In this document: positions 27,612 through 36,202 of the stretch, piece by piece | Position numbering within the stretch: the first letter of the stretch is position 1 | Layout: each line of letters opens with the position of its first letter | Source: Planctomycetaceae bacterium | GTDB lineage: Bacteria > Planctomycetota > Planctomycetia > Pirellulales > Pirellulaceae | DNA: 64,000 bases | Direction: 5' to 3' | Assembly: GCA_027487485.1 (NCBI GenBank) | Contig: JAIYDN010000091.1 | Coordinates: 186,001 to 250,000, forward strand | The notes under the pieces: generated by a model | The model's database searches: none | The model's input: the letters and a program-made list of their open reading frames with translations, nothing else | What the model was told of the DNA's origin: nothing | Position numbers and translations under genes: made by a program

Positions 27612-28523
27612 TTAATCACCAAAACACTCGCAGGCCGCTTTTCGATCCACTCGCTTCAGCGTGCCCGCCAAGACGCGTCCCGCACCGATTTCATAAAATT
27701 GATCGACACCCGAAGCGAGCAACTGGCTAAGAGTTCGCTCCCATAACACCGGCGAAACAACTTGTTTCGTCAGCAATGGCGGGAAGTCAGTAGCGAGTGT
27801 GTGCGGCTGGGCGTCCACGTTTGCGTAAAGTGGGAAACGTGGCCCGTTGAAATGGGTAGAGCTCAGAGCGTTTTGCAGTCGTTCTACGGCAGGCTGCATA
27901 ATGTCGGTATGAAAAGCGCCAGCGACGCTCAATCGAATAAATCGCGAAGCACCCGCCTCGGTCGCCTTCGCTTCTGCGGCATCCAGCGAAGCCGCGTGTC
28001 CGGATATTGCAATGTTCCCTGGGCACAAAAGGTTCGCCACTTGAAGGATTTCGCCAGGCAAACGAGCAGCATCGCAAACGGCATCCACTTGTTCGCGGCT
28101 TAAGCCAAGCACGCTTGCCATGCCGCTTGGGATCGCTGAAGCTGCATCTTGCATGGCAGCCCCACGTTGTTGCACCAGACGCACTCCATCGTCAAAACTG
28201 ATGGCTCCTGCACAGCACAACGCGCTGTATTCGCCCAGACTCAATCCGGCAACCGCGACGACAGAATCGAGCAGCCCGTCTCGCTGGGCAAGAAAATCAG
28301 TGAGCGCCGCCATCGAGTGCACGAACAAGGCGGGTTGGCTGAAATTGGTCAGATGCAAATCCGACTCGGGGCCCTCGGCGCACAGCTTTGCCAGATCATA
28401 CCCCAAAATCGAAGAAGCTCTTTCGAAGAGCTCGCGCGCGGCCGGGTTGCGTTCGGACAGGCCCTTGCCCATTCCCAGAAATTGAGCTCCCTGACCAGGG
28501 AAAAGCAAAGCGACCTTCGGCAT
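27612..28523 (-). CDS. fabD: Malonyl-CoA:ACP transacylase
   Basis: The 303-residue protein has the start ALLFPGQGAQFLGMGKGL, the nucleophile motif GLSLGEYSALCCAGA, the conserved Arg block VRLVQQRGAAMQDA, and the catalytic His in VAGAFHTDIMQPA. It loads malonyl groups onto ACP for fatty-acid synthesis. It is followed by fabG. Confidence 0.97.
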   Translation of the reverse strand: MPKVALLFPGQGAQFLGMGKGLSERNPAARELFERASSILGYDLAKLCAEGPESDLHLTNFSQPALFVHSMAALTDFLAQRDGLLDSVVAVAGLSLGEYSALCCAGAISFDDGVRLVQQRGAAMQDAASAIPSGMASVLGLSREQVDAVCDAARLPGEILQVANLLCPGNIAISGHAASLDAAEAKATEAGASRFIRLSVAGAFHTDIMQPAVERLQNALSSTHFNGPRFPLYANVDAQPHTLATDFPPLLTKQVVSPVLWERTLSQLLASGVDQFYEIGAGRVLAGTLKRVDRKAACECFGD

Positions 28524-28710
28524 TTTGCAGGATTCCCTATCTACCTGGAGCTTCTATGGGAGGCAAATCATGGATCGACCGAGGCTACAGACGAAAGCCT
28601 CGGAGAAAACAACATCACAGCTAGCATCAGCAGCTTTTCCTGAAGGATCATCCAGGCGGAACTTCAAACCATTCCCTAGAATTTCCCGTCGAAGGATCAA
28701 GCTTGTTCGC

Positions 28711-28893
28711 TTACTCTTCGCCCATTTGGACGACGACACGGCCCATGTAATGGCCGCACTTAGGGCAAACGGTGTGCGTTGGTGTGACTGTGCTGCACTT
28801 CGGGCACACGTGAAGCTGACGGGGCTTCTTGGCATGGTGGGCTCGACGCTTGCCAGATCGTGAGTTGGAGTGACGTCGCTTTGGAACTGCCAT
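28711..28893 (-). CDS. rpmF: Ribosomal protein L32
   Basis: The 60-residue protein starts MAVPKRRHSNSRSGKRRAHH and has an intact zinc ribbon (CPKC at 30-33 and CPKC at 43-46), so it is the zinc-binding form. The gene sits before the fab genes, as in many bacteria where rpmF and fatty-acid genes form one operon. 187 bp separate it from fabD. Confidence 0.97.
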   Translation of the reverse strand: MAVPKRRHSNSRSGKRRAHHAKKPRQLHVCPKCSTVTPTHTVCPKCGHYMGRVVVQMGEE

Positions 28894-28973
28894 TTTTCGG
28901 ACTCAAACTAAATCAATAAGGGTGACACAGGTTTTTTGAAGGACCAAGAGGTTACGAGCTTCCGCATTACCTG

Positions 28974-30317
28974 TCAAGCCGAAAGCACTCGCTGAACCAA
29001 GACTCCGCAAGCTTGCCCCTGGGCGGAGTAGGAAAGGCTGACAAATGCGTTTCCTGGCTGGGCATTGCCACCTTCGGTTGCAACCTGGATCGGACATTCT
29101 GGGTCCAAACTAGAGCAATTTAGGATGGGGAACAGTTTTTGTTGATCCATGGCCAAGCAGCTCGCGACGATTTCGACAGCCGCGCTACCGGCCCCCAAAT
29201 TGCCAAAATAGCTCTTGGCAGCGGTTACGGACGCCTTGGCACTCCCTAATGCATCCGAAATCCCGGCAGCTTCCGACCGATCGCCAAGAACTTCGCTTTT
29301 GCCGCAGGCGTGGATATGCCAATCATCGGGTTGAAATTTCAGCCCGCGTTCGCGACCTTTCTGCATCAGTCCGGACAGGACATTTGCAGTCGCAATTCGC
29401 ACGAAATCACGCTTTTTCCCTTGGAAAGAGGGGCCGACTGCCGACCCGACTCCGCCAACAATCTCGCCCCAGATCTTGGCCCCTCGAGCGACCGCGTGTT
29501 CCAGCGATTCCAAAACAAGAGCTCCTGCACCTTCCCCCAAGACCGAACCATCGCGATCGGAGCTGAAGGGTCGGCTCATTTCGGACGGGTTAGCTCGATC
29601 TTTGGCCAAGGAATCCGCGATGGTAAAGTGCAAAGCCTTCAGTGGCTCCAGCTTGGAGCCGGTTGCACCAGCTAACATCACGTCAGCCACACCGCGACGG
29701 ATGGTCGCAACCGCTTCGGTGATGGAGGCGGCACTGCTTGCCTCGCGAATGGTGACGGAATTGCTTGGCCCTCGCAAATCGTTGTAAATAGCAACGTGGC
29801 TGGCAGGCATATTGGGAAGATACTTCAAAAGCCACAATGGATTGACTTTGGCACGGCCCTCGGTGGGCCAACGCGCAATTTGAAAATGTTTGTCGGCATT
29901 GAAGCAGGCGGTGACCCCATCTGCGAACTCTTCCGGCCGAGTCAGAATGTAATCGCTGCCGTAAACGATCCCAGTTCTTTCGGGGTTACGTGAAGCTGGA
30001 TCGGCCAGACCGCAATGAGCGAGTGCCATTTGGCAAGCCGCGACCCCCATTTCTATCTCGCGGCACATCACTTTTTGGTTCTTTTTGATGGCTCGCTGCA
30101 GTGTTTTTTCGAGCGGGCCAAAGTTCTCGATATCGCCGGTGAAGCATTTGGATTGTCCGCCAAAACGCAGGTCTAACCCGTTTTCTGGCAGGCAGTCTAG
30201 CTTGGAGACACCGCTGTGAAGGCCGGCGAGATTGTTCCAAAGGGCGTCTAATTCACGTCCGAGAGGGCAAACCACTCCGAGCCCGGTGATAACGACACGT
30301 TGACTAGGGTTGGACAT
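28974..30317 (-). CDS. Ketosynthase-fold protein lacking the catalytic triad
   Basis: From MSNPSQRVVITGLGVVCPLG the 447-residue product is a full-length FabF/KAS-II homologue, with SRPFSSDRDGSVLGEGAGAL and AAKSYFGNLGAGSAAVEIVA in the expected places. All three catalytic positions are changed by alignment to E. coli FabF. The nucleophile Cys is Glu192 (GPSNSVTIREASSAAS), the first His is Cys338 (HIHACGKSEVLGD), and the second His is Asn373 (KSYFGN). The closing GFGGTN loop is also lost (YSAQGQA). Such changes resemble chain-length factors and KSQ-type domains, which act in partnership with an active ketosynthase or as decarboxylases. It lies upstream of rpmF-fabD-fabG on the same strand. An upstream in-frame extension of 53 codons is not conserved. 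Confidence 0.85.
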   Translation of the reverse strand: MSNPSQRVVITGLGVVCPLGRELDALWNNLAGLHSGVSKLDCLPENGLDLRFGGQSKCFTGDIENFGPLEKTLQRAIKKNQKVMCREIEMGVAACQMALAHCGLADPASRNPERTGIVYGSDYILTRPEEFADGVTACFNADKHFQIARWPTEGRAKVNPLWLLKYLPNMPASHVAIYNDLRGPSNSVTIREASSAASITEAVATIRRGVADVMLAGATGSKLEPLKALHFTIADSLAKDRANPSEMSRPFSSDRDGSVLGEGAGALVLESLEHAVARGAKIWGEIVGGVGSAVGPSFQGKKRDFVRIATANVLSGLMQKGRERGLKFQPDDWHIHACGKSEVLGDRSEAAGISDALGSAKASVTAAKSYFGNLGAGSAAVEIVASCLAMDQQKLFPILNCSSLDPECPIQVATEGGNAQPGNAFVSLSYSAQGQACGVLVQRVLSA

Positions 30318-30479
30318 GATCAGAATCGATTGCTGCAAGGCTTGAGTCACGAACACAGAAAACCAAAGGAGCCAGCAGCATAACCGGCAGTCTCGGATTC
30401 GACAACCAAAGGAAGGTTGGATGCAGACTGCAAATGAACTTGACACTCCAGGCTCATTCACGACAATCGCAGGCAACCT

Positions 30480-30553
30480 GGACGGTTAGCTCAGTTGGTT
30501 AGAGCACCACGTTGACATCGTGGGGGTCGTTGGTTCGAGTCCAATATCGTCCA
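30480..30553 (+). tRNA. tRNA-Val (GAC)
   Basis: A complete 74-nt cloverleaf can be drawn. The acceptor is GGACGGT with ATCGTCC (one G-T pair), the D arm is GCTC/GAGC, and the anticodon arm is CCACG-TTGACAT-CGTGG with anticodon GAC. The variable loop is GGGTC and the T arm is GTTGG-TTCGAGT-CCAAT. The discriminator is A and the CCA end is not encoded. Confidence 0.95.
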
Positions 30554-30600
30554 CTAGTTGCGCTATTTGCAACATTATCTCAATGCGATGCGTGAGTTTT

Positions 30601-30800
30601 GAAGTTGCGCATTCAGGCCTGAAAGGCCGATATATCCCTAGCCGTGGCTGATAAGCCACGGTGGGAAGATAAATGGAGAGACAAGCCCTGAAGGGGCGAC
30701 ACACTCCATGGTTTGTCGCCCCTTTAGGGCTTGAAATCCTTGGGGGGATCAAACCTGGTGCCTCTCGGCACCGGCAGAGGATGTGTCGAGCCTTCGGCCC
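30601..30800. repeat. Cluster of REP-like hairpins
   Basis: Several palindromes follow each other. CCGTGGCT-gata-AGCCACGG lies at 30642-30661. A 19-bp imperfect inverted repeat (AAGCCCTGAAGGGGCGACA and its mate TGTCGCCCCTTTAGGGCTT, one mismatch) lies at 30683-30732. GGTGCC-tctc-GGCACC lies near 30758-30773. Similar GC-rich hairpins are dispersed repeats in many genomes. No gene is present in 30554-31104. Confidence 0.65.
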
Positions 30801-30979
30801 TGCTAAATGTATTCCTCCTGACGGTCTCTAACGTACCTCTATTTGCGCTAATTGAGCATACAACCACCGCGTTTTCTCGTAGGCATCAATCAGGTTTGCG
30901 GGGCAAGAAGCTATAGAAGTTCGCAAGCATGGTCCGGAGGGGGCAGCTCAGGCGTTTTTGCAAGGACATGTACCCGTAG

Positions 30980-31030
30980 CACAGGCTGCTAGCCTGTGAT
31001 GTGCATACAATTGCAGGCTGGCAGCCTGCA
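30980..31030. repeat. Pair of 19-bp palindromes
   Basis: CACAGGCT-gct-AGCCTGTG (30980-30998) and TGCAGGCT-ggc-AGCCTGCA (31012-31030) are perfect inverted repeats of one pattern. They lie about 75 bp upstream of the RhuM start and look like another short dispersed repeat family. Confidence 0.7.
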
Positions 31031-31104
31031 CTATGTGGTAGTTTTGCCTAAGTAACACGTCTCGATTGTTTTTGGGCTGAGGGCCAACAATTAGGATCGG
31101 AACA

Positions 31105-31614
31105 ATGATCATGGACAACGATGAAACGCCCAATTCTGAGATCATCCTGTATCAAACCGAGGATGGCAGGACTCGCATTCAATGCCGATTTGAGAACGAG
31201 ATGATTTGGCTTACGCAATTATTGATTGCCGAACTTTTTCAGGTAACCGTCCCCACAGTGAACGAGCATCTGAAGGGAATCTTTGACGATGGCGAATTGG
31301 ATACTGGTGCAACTATTCGGAAATTCCGAATAGTTCGAATCGAAGGCAAACGCGAGGTATCCCGCGAGATCGAACACTACAACCTCCCCGCCATCCTCGC
31401 CGTCGGCTATCGCGTGCGCAGCCATCGAGGCACTCAGTTCCGACAGTGGGCCACGGCTCGATTGAGCGAATACCTTGTGAAGGGTTTCGCTTCCGTCGAG
31501 CTCGTCTCGGCGGGGCGCACAACTGAAAGCTACCAAACTCAACCCTGTTCAGCTCTCGCTTCCGTCGAGTTTATCTCGGCGGAGCAAACAACTGAAAGCT
31601 ACAACAGGTGCTAA
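31105..31614 (+). pseudogene. RhuM-family protein, C-terminus truncated
   Basis: The first 127 residues match the RhuM family (Salmonella virulence protein RhuM, often next to toxin or defence genes). They include EIILYQTEDGRTRIQCRFE, MIWLTQLLIAELFQVTVPTV, HYNLPAILAVGYRVRSHRGT and QFRQWATARLSEYLVKGF. Normal family members are about 330 residues and continue with a helical C-terminal domain. Here the frame runs after VKGF into a 69-bp-period repeat and stops at residue 169. The start ATG follows AGGATCGG. The N-terminal half may still be made, but the gene is best seen as decayed. Confidence 0.75.
31487..31602. repeat. Two 47-bp direct repeats inside the broken RhuM end
   Basis: A 47-bp unit starting TCGCTTCCGTCGAG and ending ACAACTGAAAGCTAC occurs at 31487-31533 and 31556-31602, with few differences. 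It marks the point where RhuM similarity stops and supplies the odd C-terminus (SVELVSAGRTTESY, SVEFISAEQTTESY). Confidence 0.8.
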
Positions 31615-31932
31615 CGCTGGCTCTGACCGGGACGAGCCCGACAGAGAACTAAAAGGGAATGAAATTTTAATAGGGGCGTTGCTTGTAGCTTCCAGTTGTT
31701 GCTTCCGATTGGGGTGAACCCAACGGAAAGCGTCGGTAAGCATTAGGGTTCCATAAAGATCGTTGGATGCACCGCTTGATCTTCAACTTTTTCCGCGACG
31801 GGTATTTGCATTTTGCCAGGATGCACGTGTCTCGAGGGAGACGATTCCGTTGGGCACGTTGGTCAGTACCAATACACTTGCTTGCCATGCACGGCGAAAT
31901 CGTCGATTCAACCATGTGTCATCTAATCCAAA

Positions 31933-32067
31933 ACCGGCTATGCATGAAAGAACCGATTTGAACCACGGAATACACCGAACACACGGAAATGAAAACATCG
32001 GATAGTAAGGCGTTCTTTCCGTGTGATCTGTGGTAGTCATCAGCTCAACCTGAAGCTTGCAATGACG
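31933..32067 (+). repeat. Dispersed inverted-repeat element, copy A
   Basis: This element begins ACCGGCTATGCATGAAAGAA, contains a hairpin whose arms are AACCACGGAATACACC.. and ..TTTCCGTGTGATCTGTGG, and ends CTGAAGCTTGCAATGACG. Copies B, C and D are at 32122-32219, 35632-35766 and 38826-38971. It carries no ORF. Confidence 0.8.
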
Positions 32068-32121
32068 TTACAACTCAATTCATAAACACCGGCACTACAC
32101 ACCAGCCCCTCGTTCGATGCC

Positions 32122-32219
32122 AGAACCGATTACTGAACCACGGAATACACTGAACACACGGAAATGAAGACATTCGGAAGTTAGCCTCTTCTTCCGTGTG
32201 TTCCGTGGTTGTTAACAAC
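32122..32219 (+). repeat. Dispersed inverted-repeat element, copy B (shorter)
   Basis: The hairpin core is well kept (GAACCACGGAATACACTGAA with TTCCGTGTGTTCCGTGGTT), but the outer ends seen in the other copies are changed or missing. Confidence 0.78.
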
Positions 32220-32711
32220 CTGTCTTTGGTTGTTGGGCGGCACCAGGAACCGTTTGCCTTTACCGTCGATGCGTCAAGCAGGGCTGACAGTCCCGAATCA
32301 TTTCCTTGAAGCACTGCGAGGTTCGCAATGAAACCTCAAAACGGCGCCATCCGCCTTGCTACAGTAAATTATAGACCATAACAATTCACTTTGGACGCAG
32401 TTACGGCATGGGGCGTCAGGTGTGGTTGACTCGGTCGATGGGGCAATGGGCTTCGAACGGGTTGCCGTAACTGCGTTAGCGCTTGTTACGGCCTACGCTT
32501 GTTACGGCATGCGCTTGCTCAATGCGGGTAATTCACATCCAACGGAGTTCATGCTGGTGTGTGGCAAATAGGTCGAAAACCCGATAGATTAATGAACGTT
32601 AGATCGTTCGTATTTGTATCAAGTGCGAAGATAGCAGGACTTCTATATCTCTTTCAGTAGCAAAATAAAGTCGCTCGCCTCCCCCCTCTCTCTCGTTGTT
32701 TGGAGCAAAAA
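32220..32711. other. Intergenic stretch with short repeats, no gene
   Basis: Near 32490-32520 a short motif, GCTTGTTACGGC, occurs twice in a row. AGTTACGGCA also occurs at about 32398-32407. No ORF has recognisable features. The 3' end supplies the ribosome site (GGAGC) of the next gene. Confidence 0.35.
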
Positions 32712-35480
32712 ATGATTCATTGCAGATCGATTGTTGTTCTTGCGGTCTCTCTGAGTTGGTCTGCCTGGTTGTTGCCCAGTGCTCATGCAGATGATATGCA
32801 TGACGAACTGGGCAAAGCACTGATTCCATGGCTTGATTGCCTGCAAGGGAAGGATGATGCCTTTCAGATCGCAGGAACAGTATCGCTGCAAATCAATGGT
32901 CAGCCTACGCCCATTTCCTTCAACTTGCAACGAGATGGCGACCAGGATTTTGATCTTCGAGTAGACCATTCCGATTATGCAGTCGAAATTCGACGTCGAG
33001 CCGATGCGATCGCTTTCGCCGTTCCAAAATGGGGCAAGGTTTACCTCGGACAGGGCACCGCAGACGAAAACGATCATTTAAAACCCGAAGGCATTATCGG
33101 TCGTCTCGTTGGGCCAGCAACTCGTGTATCCCAATTCATCCCCATCGTGATGAACACCGAAGCACAAGACTTGGTATCAATCCTCTCTAGTTTGTTAAGC
33201 CTTCAACCAAACGACGATGGATCATGGTCGATTAAAGACAACACCCGAATTCACATTGAAAAGAATAGCAGTCGAATCTACGGAACCATCGAAGGGGTGT
33301 CTATGGATGTTTCCTTGGGAGAACCGAGTGACGTTTCGAAACCTGTCGATGCATGGGAGGGCATGGAAATTCGATCCTTGGAACGAAGTGAGATTGAGAA
33401 GCAATTGGCCCGAGGTGCAAGACGGGCGCTTGAGATACTTGCTCCTTCGACCAAACTGACCGGACCATCCCAGAAAGGTAAAGTTGTACCGTTCGGGGAA
33501 TTACGATGGGTCGAAGGTCAAAGGGTTGTCCTGCTGAAGGGATCGCCAGAGCAGATCGGTAAAGCTCATGGCGAATTGCTTCAACAAGAATCAATACGAT
33601 GCATCGATTCGGTCGTATATGCCTTCGGCACAGTTCAAACGATCATTACGGGGAAATGGTTTCGGCACGAATTGGAGGCCGCGTATGCAAGGCTCTCTCC
33701 GCACATCCCGCAACACCATCAAACAGAGACCCGAGCCCTTGCGATCAGCTTGGGGGTCGATGAAAACTTGATGCAAACCGTCAATGTTTTTCCGGAGTTG
33801 TTTCATTGTTCTGGTTTCGCTCTTTTCGGTAAAGCAACCAAGGATGGGAAATTGGTTCACGGTCGGGTTCTGGATTACATGACAACGATCGGATTGCAGG
33901 ATGCAGCCACCACGTTCATTGTCGCCCCCACGGATAAGATTCCCTTTGCCAATGTTGGGTACGCTGGATTTACTGGCAGCGTTAGCGGGATGAACTTAAA
34001 AAAGATTTCACTCGGAGAAATGGGTGGAAAAGGCGAAGGGAAATGGGATGGAGTTCCCATGGCAACTCTGATGCGACGTGGGCTCGAGGAATGTTCGTCC
34101 CTAGAAGAAGTGAAGAACCTGTGGCGCAATAATCCTCGGACGTGCGAATACTATTATGTATTCTCGGACGGCAACCATCGCTCGGCTGTGGGCGTTGCCG
34201 CGACACCTGAAAAATTGGAATTTGTCGAGCCAGGCCAGGGGCATGAGTTGCTTGGCGAGGGGATACCTGATGCTGTCATTTTGTCCGCGGGCTCAAGGCT
34301 TGAAGAATTGCGTAAACGCGTTAAGCAAGGCTACGGGAAGATCGATATCAACGCCGCGCAAGCGTTGATGAGTCGGCCCGTGGCGATGGCCTCGAATCTT
34401 CATAACGTTTTATTTGTACCCGAAGATGGGGTGCTTTATGTTGCCAATGCAAGCCATAGCCAACCCGCCGCAGAGCGACCATACGTTCAACTCATTCTGT
34501 CGGATCTTATCGAATCGATCTCACAACCGAATGACACAGCCCCGATCCTGTCCAGCGATTCCACCTTCAAGGGTGTCGACACCTTGAACCCAAAGGATGC
34601 TGATTCCGCGGATGCGAGGCAGTGTATCGAGGGCTTGGTCTGGTCTCCTGAATCCTTTCCCATTCACTTACAACAGGCAGACAAGGACCGCGGCGATTGG
34701 TTGGTGCGATTCCCGTCGCCCAAGTCAAGTGGCGATAAGGTTAACGATCTCGTTGCGATGGAGTGGCATATGGCCAGGGATAAGCGAAAGAATCCTATGC
34801 TTGCGCCCGCAGCAGTGATCGTGCATGAGTCCGGAAGTGGCATGACGGTGGGTCGTTTGATTGCCAGCGCGCTGAGTCGCCAGGGTATTCATGCTTTTAT
34901 GATTCAGCTACCGTACTACGGCAAGCGACGTTCTGGCGACCGACCGGAAGGTGAAGCCTTGATATCGGCTCTGCAACAGGGGATTGCCGATGTGCGACGG
35001 GCTCATGATGCCGTGGCAGCATTGCCGCTGATCGATGGCTCGCGAATTTCATTGCAGGGTACAAGTTTGGGTGGTTTTGTGACGGCCACAGCTTGCGGCA
35101 TTGATTCCGCTTATCATCGGGTGATTATTTTTCTTGCGGGTGGCGATCTTCAAAGTGTGATTATGGATGGTCAAAATGAAGCGGCGAAAATTCGTCTGGA
35201 ATTTGAAAAAGCAGGAGTCGATGCGGCCCAAATCAAGTTGATTTTGGATGGCATTGAACCATTGCGATTAGCGCATCGTGTCGATCCCGCGCGGACCTGG
35301 TTGTTCACTGCCAAGTATGACCAAGTGGTACCGTCACGCAACTCGGCCTTGTTTGCGAAATCGGCCAAGTTAGACGATTCGCATCGCGTTGAAATGTTGG
35401 CAGATCACTATTCCGGCATTCTGTTTCTGCCTCAGGTTGTCAAACAGATGCGAGACATCATGTTGGAATCTGTAAAGTAA
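32712..35480 (+). CDS. Secreted fusion: C45-type Ntn hydrolase plus alpha/beta hydrolase
   Basis: The 922-residue product from the ATG at 32712 (a TTG 4 codons upstream also opens the frame) has a signal peptide (IVVLAVSLSWSAWLLPSAHA). Residues about 27-250 are an unknown beta-rich domain. About 270-600 resembles peptidase family C45/acyl-CoA:6-APA acyltransferase: KGSPEQIGKAHGELLQ, the nucleophile Cys366 in LFHCSGFAL, then DGKLVHGRVLDYMT and MATLMRRGLEECSSLEEV. The last 300 residues form an alpha/beta hydrolase with oxyanion HESGSGM, nucleophile Ser785 (QGTSLGGF), Asp870 (KYDQVVPS) and His899 (ADHYSGI). Both catalytic sets appear complete. The substrate is unknown; an amide- and ester-splitting exported enzyme is likely. 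Confidence 0.8.
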   Translation: MIHCRSIVVLAVSLSWSAWLLPSAHADDMHDELGKALIPWLDCLQGKDDAFQIAGTVSLQINGQPTPISFNLQRDGDQDFDLRVDHSDYAVEIRRRADAIAFAVPKWGKVYLGQGTADENDHLKPEGIIGRLVGPATRVSQFIPIVMNTEAQDLVSILSSLLSLQPNDDGSWSIKDNTRIHIEKNSSRIYGTIEGVSMDVSLGEPSDVSKPVDAWEGMEIRSLERSEIEKQLARGARRALEILAPSTKLTGPSQKGKVVPFGELRWVEGQRVVLLKGSPEQIGKAHGELLQQESIRCIDSVVYAFGTVQTIITGKWFRHELEAAYARLSPHIPQHHQTETRALAISLGVDENLMQTVNVFPELFHCSGFALFGKATKDGKLVHGRVLDYMTTIGLQDAATTFIVAPTDKIPFANVGYAGFTGSVSGMNLKKISLGEMGGKGEGKWDGVPMATLMRRGLEECSSLEEVKNLWRNNPRTCEYYYVFSDGNHRSAVGVAATPEKLEFVEPGQGHELLGEGIPDAVILSAGSRLEELRKRVKQGYGKIDINAAQALMSRPVAMASNLHNVLFVPEDGVLYVANASHSQPAAERPYVQLILSDLIESISQPNDTAPILSSDSTFKGVDTLNPKDADSADARQCIEGLVWSPESFPIHLQQADKDRGDWLVRFPSPKSSGDKVNDLVAMEWHMARDKRKNPMLAPAAVIVHESGSGMTVGRLIASALSRQGIHAFMIQLPYYGKRRSGDRPEGEALISALQQGIADVRRAHDAVAALPLIDGSRISLQGTSLGGFVTATACGIDSAYHRVIIFLAGGDLQSVIMDGQNEAAKIRLEFEKAGVDAAQIKLILDGIEPLRLAHRVDPARTWLFTAKYDQVVPSRNSALFAKSAKLDDSHRVEMLADHYSGILFLPQVVKQMRDIMLESVK

Positions 35481-35631
35481 TCGCCGGGCTATCGAGTTCA
35501 CTTCTTGAGAATCAGTTGGTAGTTGTCTCGGACCGAGATGGTGATGGAACCTTCGGTCGGTGCCATGCACCGTTTGCCGGGCAATAAAAGTAGGCGATGT
35601 CGCGATTCATCCATGCGTTATCTAAACCAAG

Positions 35632-35766
35632 ACCGGCTATGCGAGAAAGAACCGATTTAAACCACGGAATACAATGAACACACGGAAATGAAGCCATGTG
35701 GAAGTTAGCCATTTAATCCGTGTGTTCCGTGGTTGTCACCAACTCATCCTGAAGCTTGCAACGACG
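35632..35766 (+). repeat. Dispersed inverted-repeat element, copy C
   Basis: It starts ACCGGCTATGCGAGAAAGAA, has the ACCACGGAATACAATGAA / TCCGTGTGTTCCGTGGTT hairpin and ends CTGAAGCTTGCAACGACG. Similarity to copy A extends about 35 bp further upstream (CATCCATGCGTTATCTAAAC). Confidence 0.8.
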
Positions 35767-36202
35767 TGTCATCTCACGATCATGCTTGGGTTACAGCCAT
35801 CAACAAAGCCAAGTCGCTCCGGTCTGTCTGGGGTGACCGGTGCGTCCAGGGCGCTCAACAATGTTGGCCGACACGTTCTTGTAGAGATCGTTTCATCCAG
35901 AAAGTAAGTCGCAGCCAAAAACAGGAAACAGGGGCTGACCGGGCTGACCCCAAAAGTTCTGAACTCAGAGCTTTCTAGGCGTTCCTCACCGAAAGTGGGC
36001 CATCGCGTGCTTTGGTGAGTTCCGTCGTGTAGATCCAAACTAAGCTGTTCGACCAATTGAGAAATTTGGTCGCGTGCCCTGGAAGTTGTTTCGACGAAAC
36101 ATCGCCAGTGATAGACTAAGGGCTGTCTATGCTTGAGACTCCTTTGGAATAGACTAGCCCGACTTTGGATCGACGCCCAAATTGAAAGAGACGGTAGTGG
36201 AA
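35767..36202. other. Intergenic stretch without a gene
   Basis: No supported gene. GGGGCTGACCGGGCTGACCCC near 35930-35950 contains a short direct repeat (GGGCTGACC). This stretch holds the upstream region of the propeller-protein gene. Confidence 0.35.

Noticed and set aside
31487-31602. Short direct repeats as a CRISPR array
   Set aside because: Only two imperfect 47-bp units with one 22-bp gap, no leader and no cas genes anywhere in the window.
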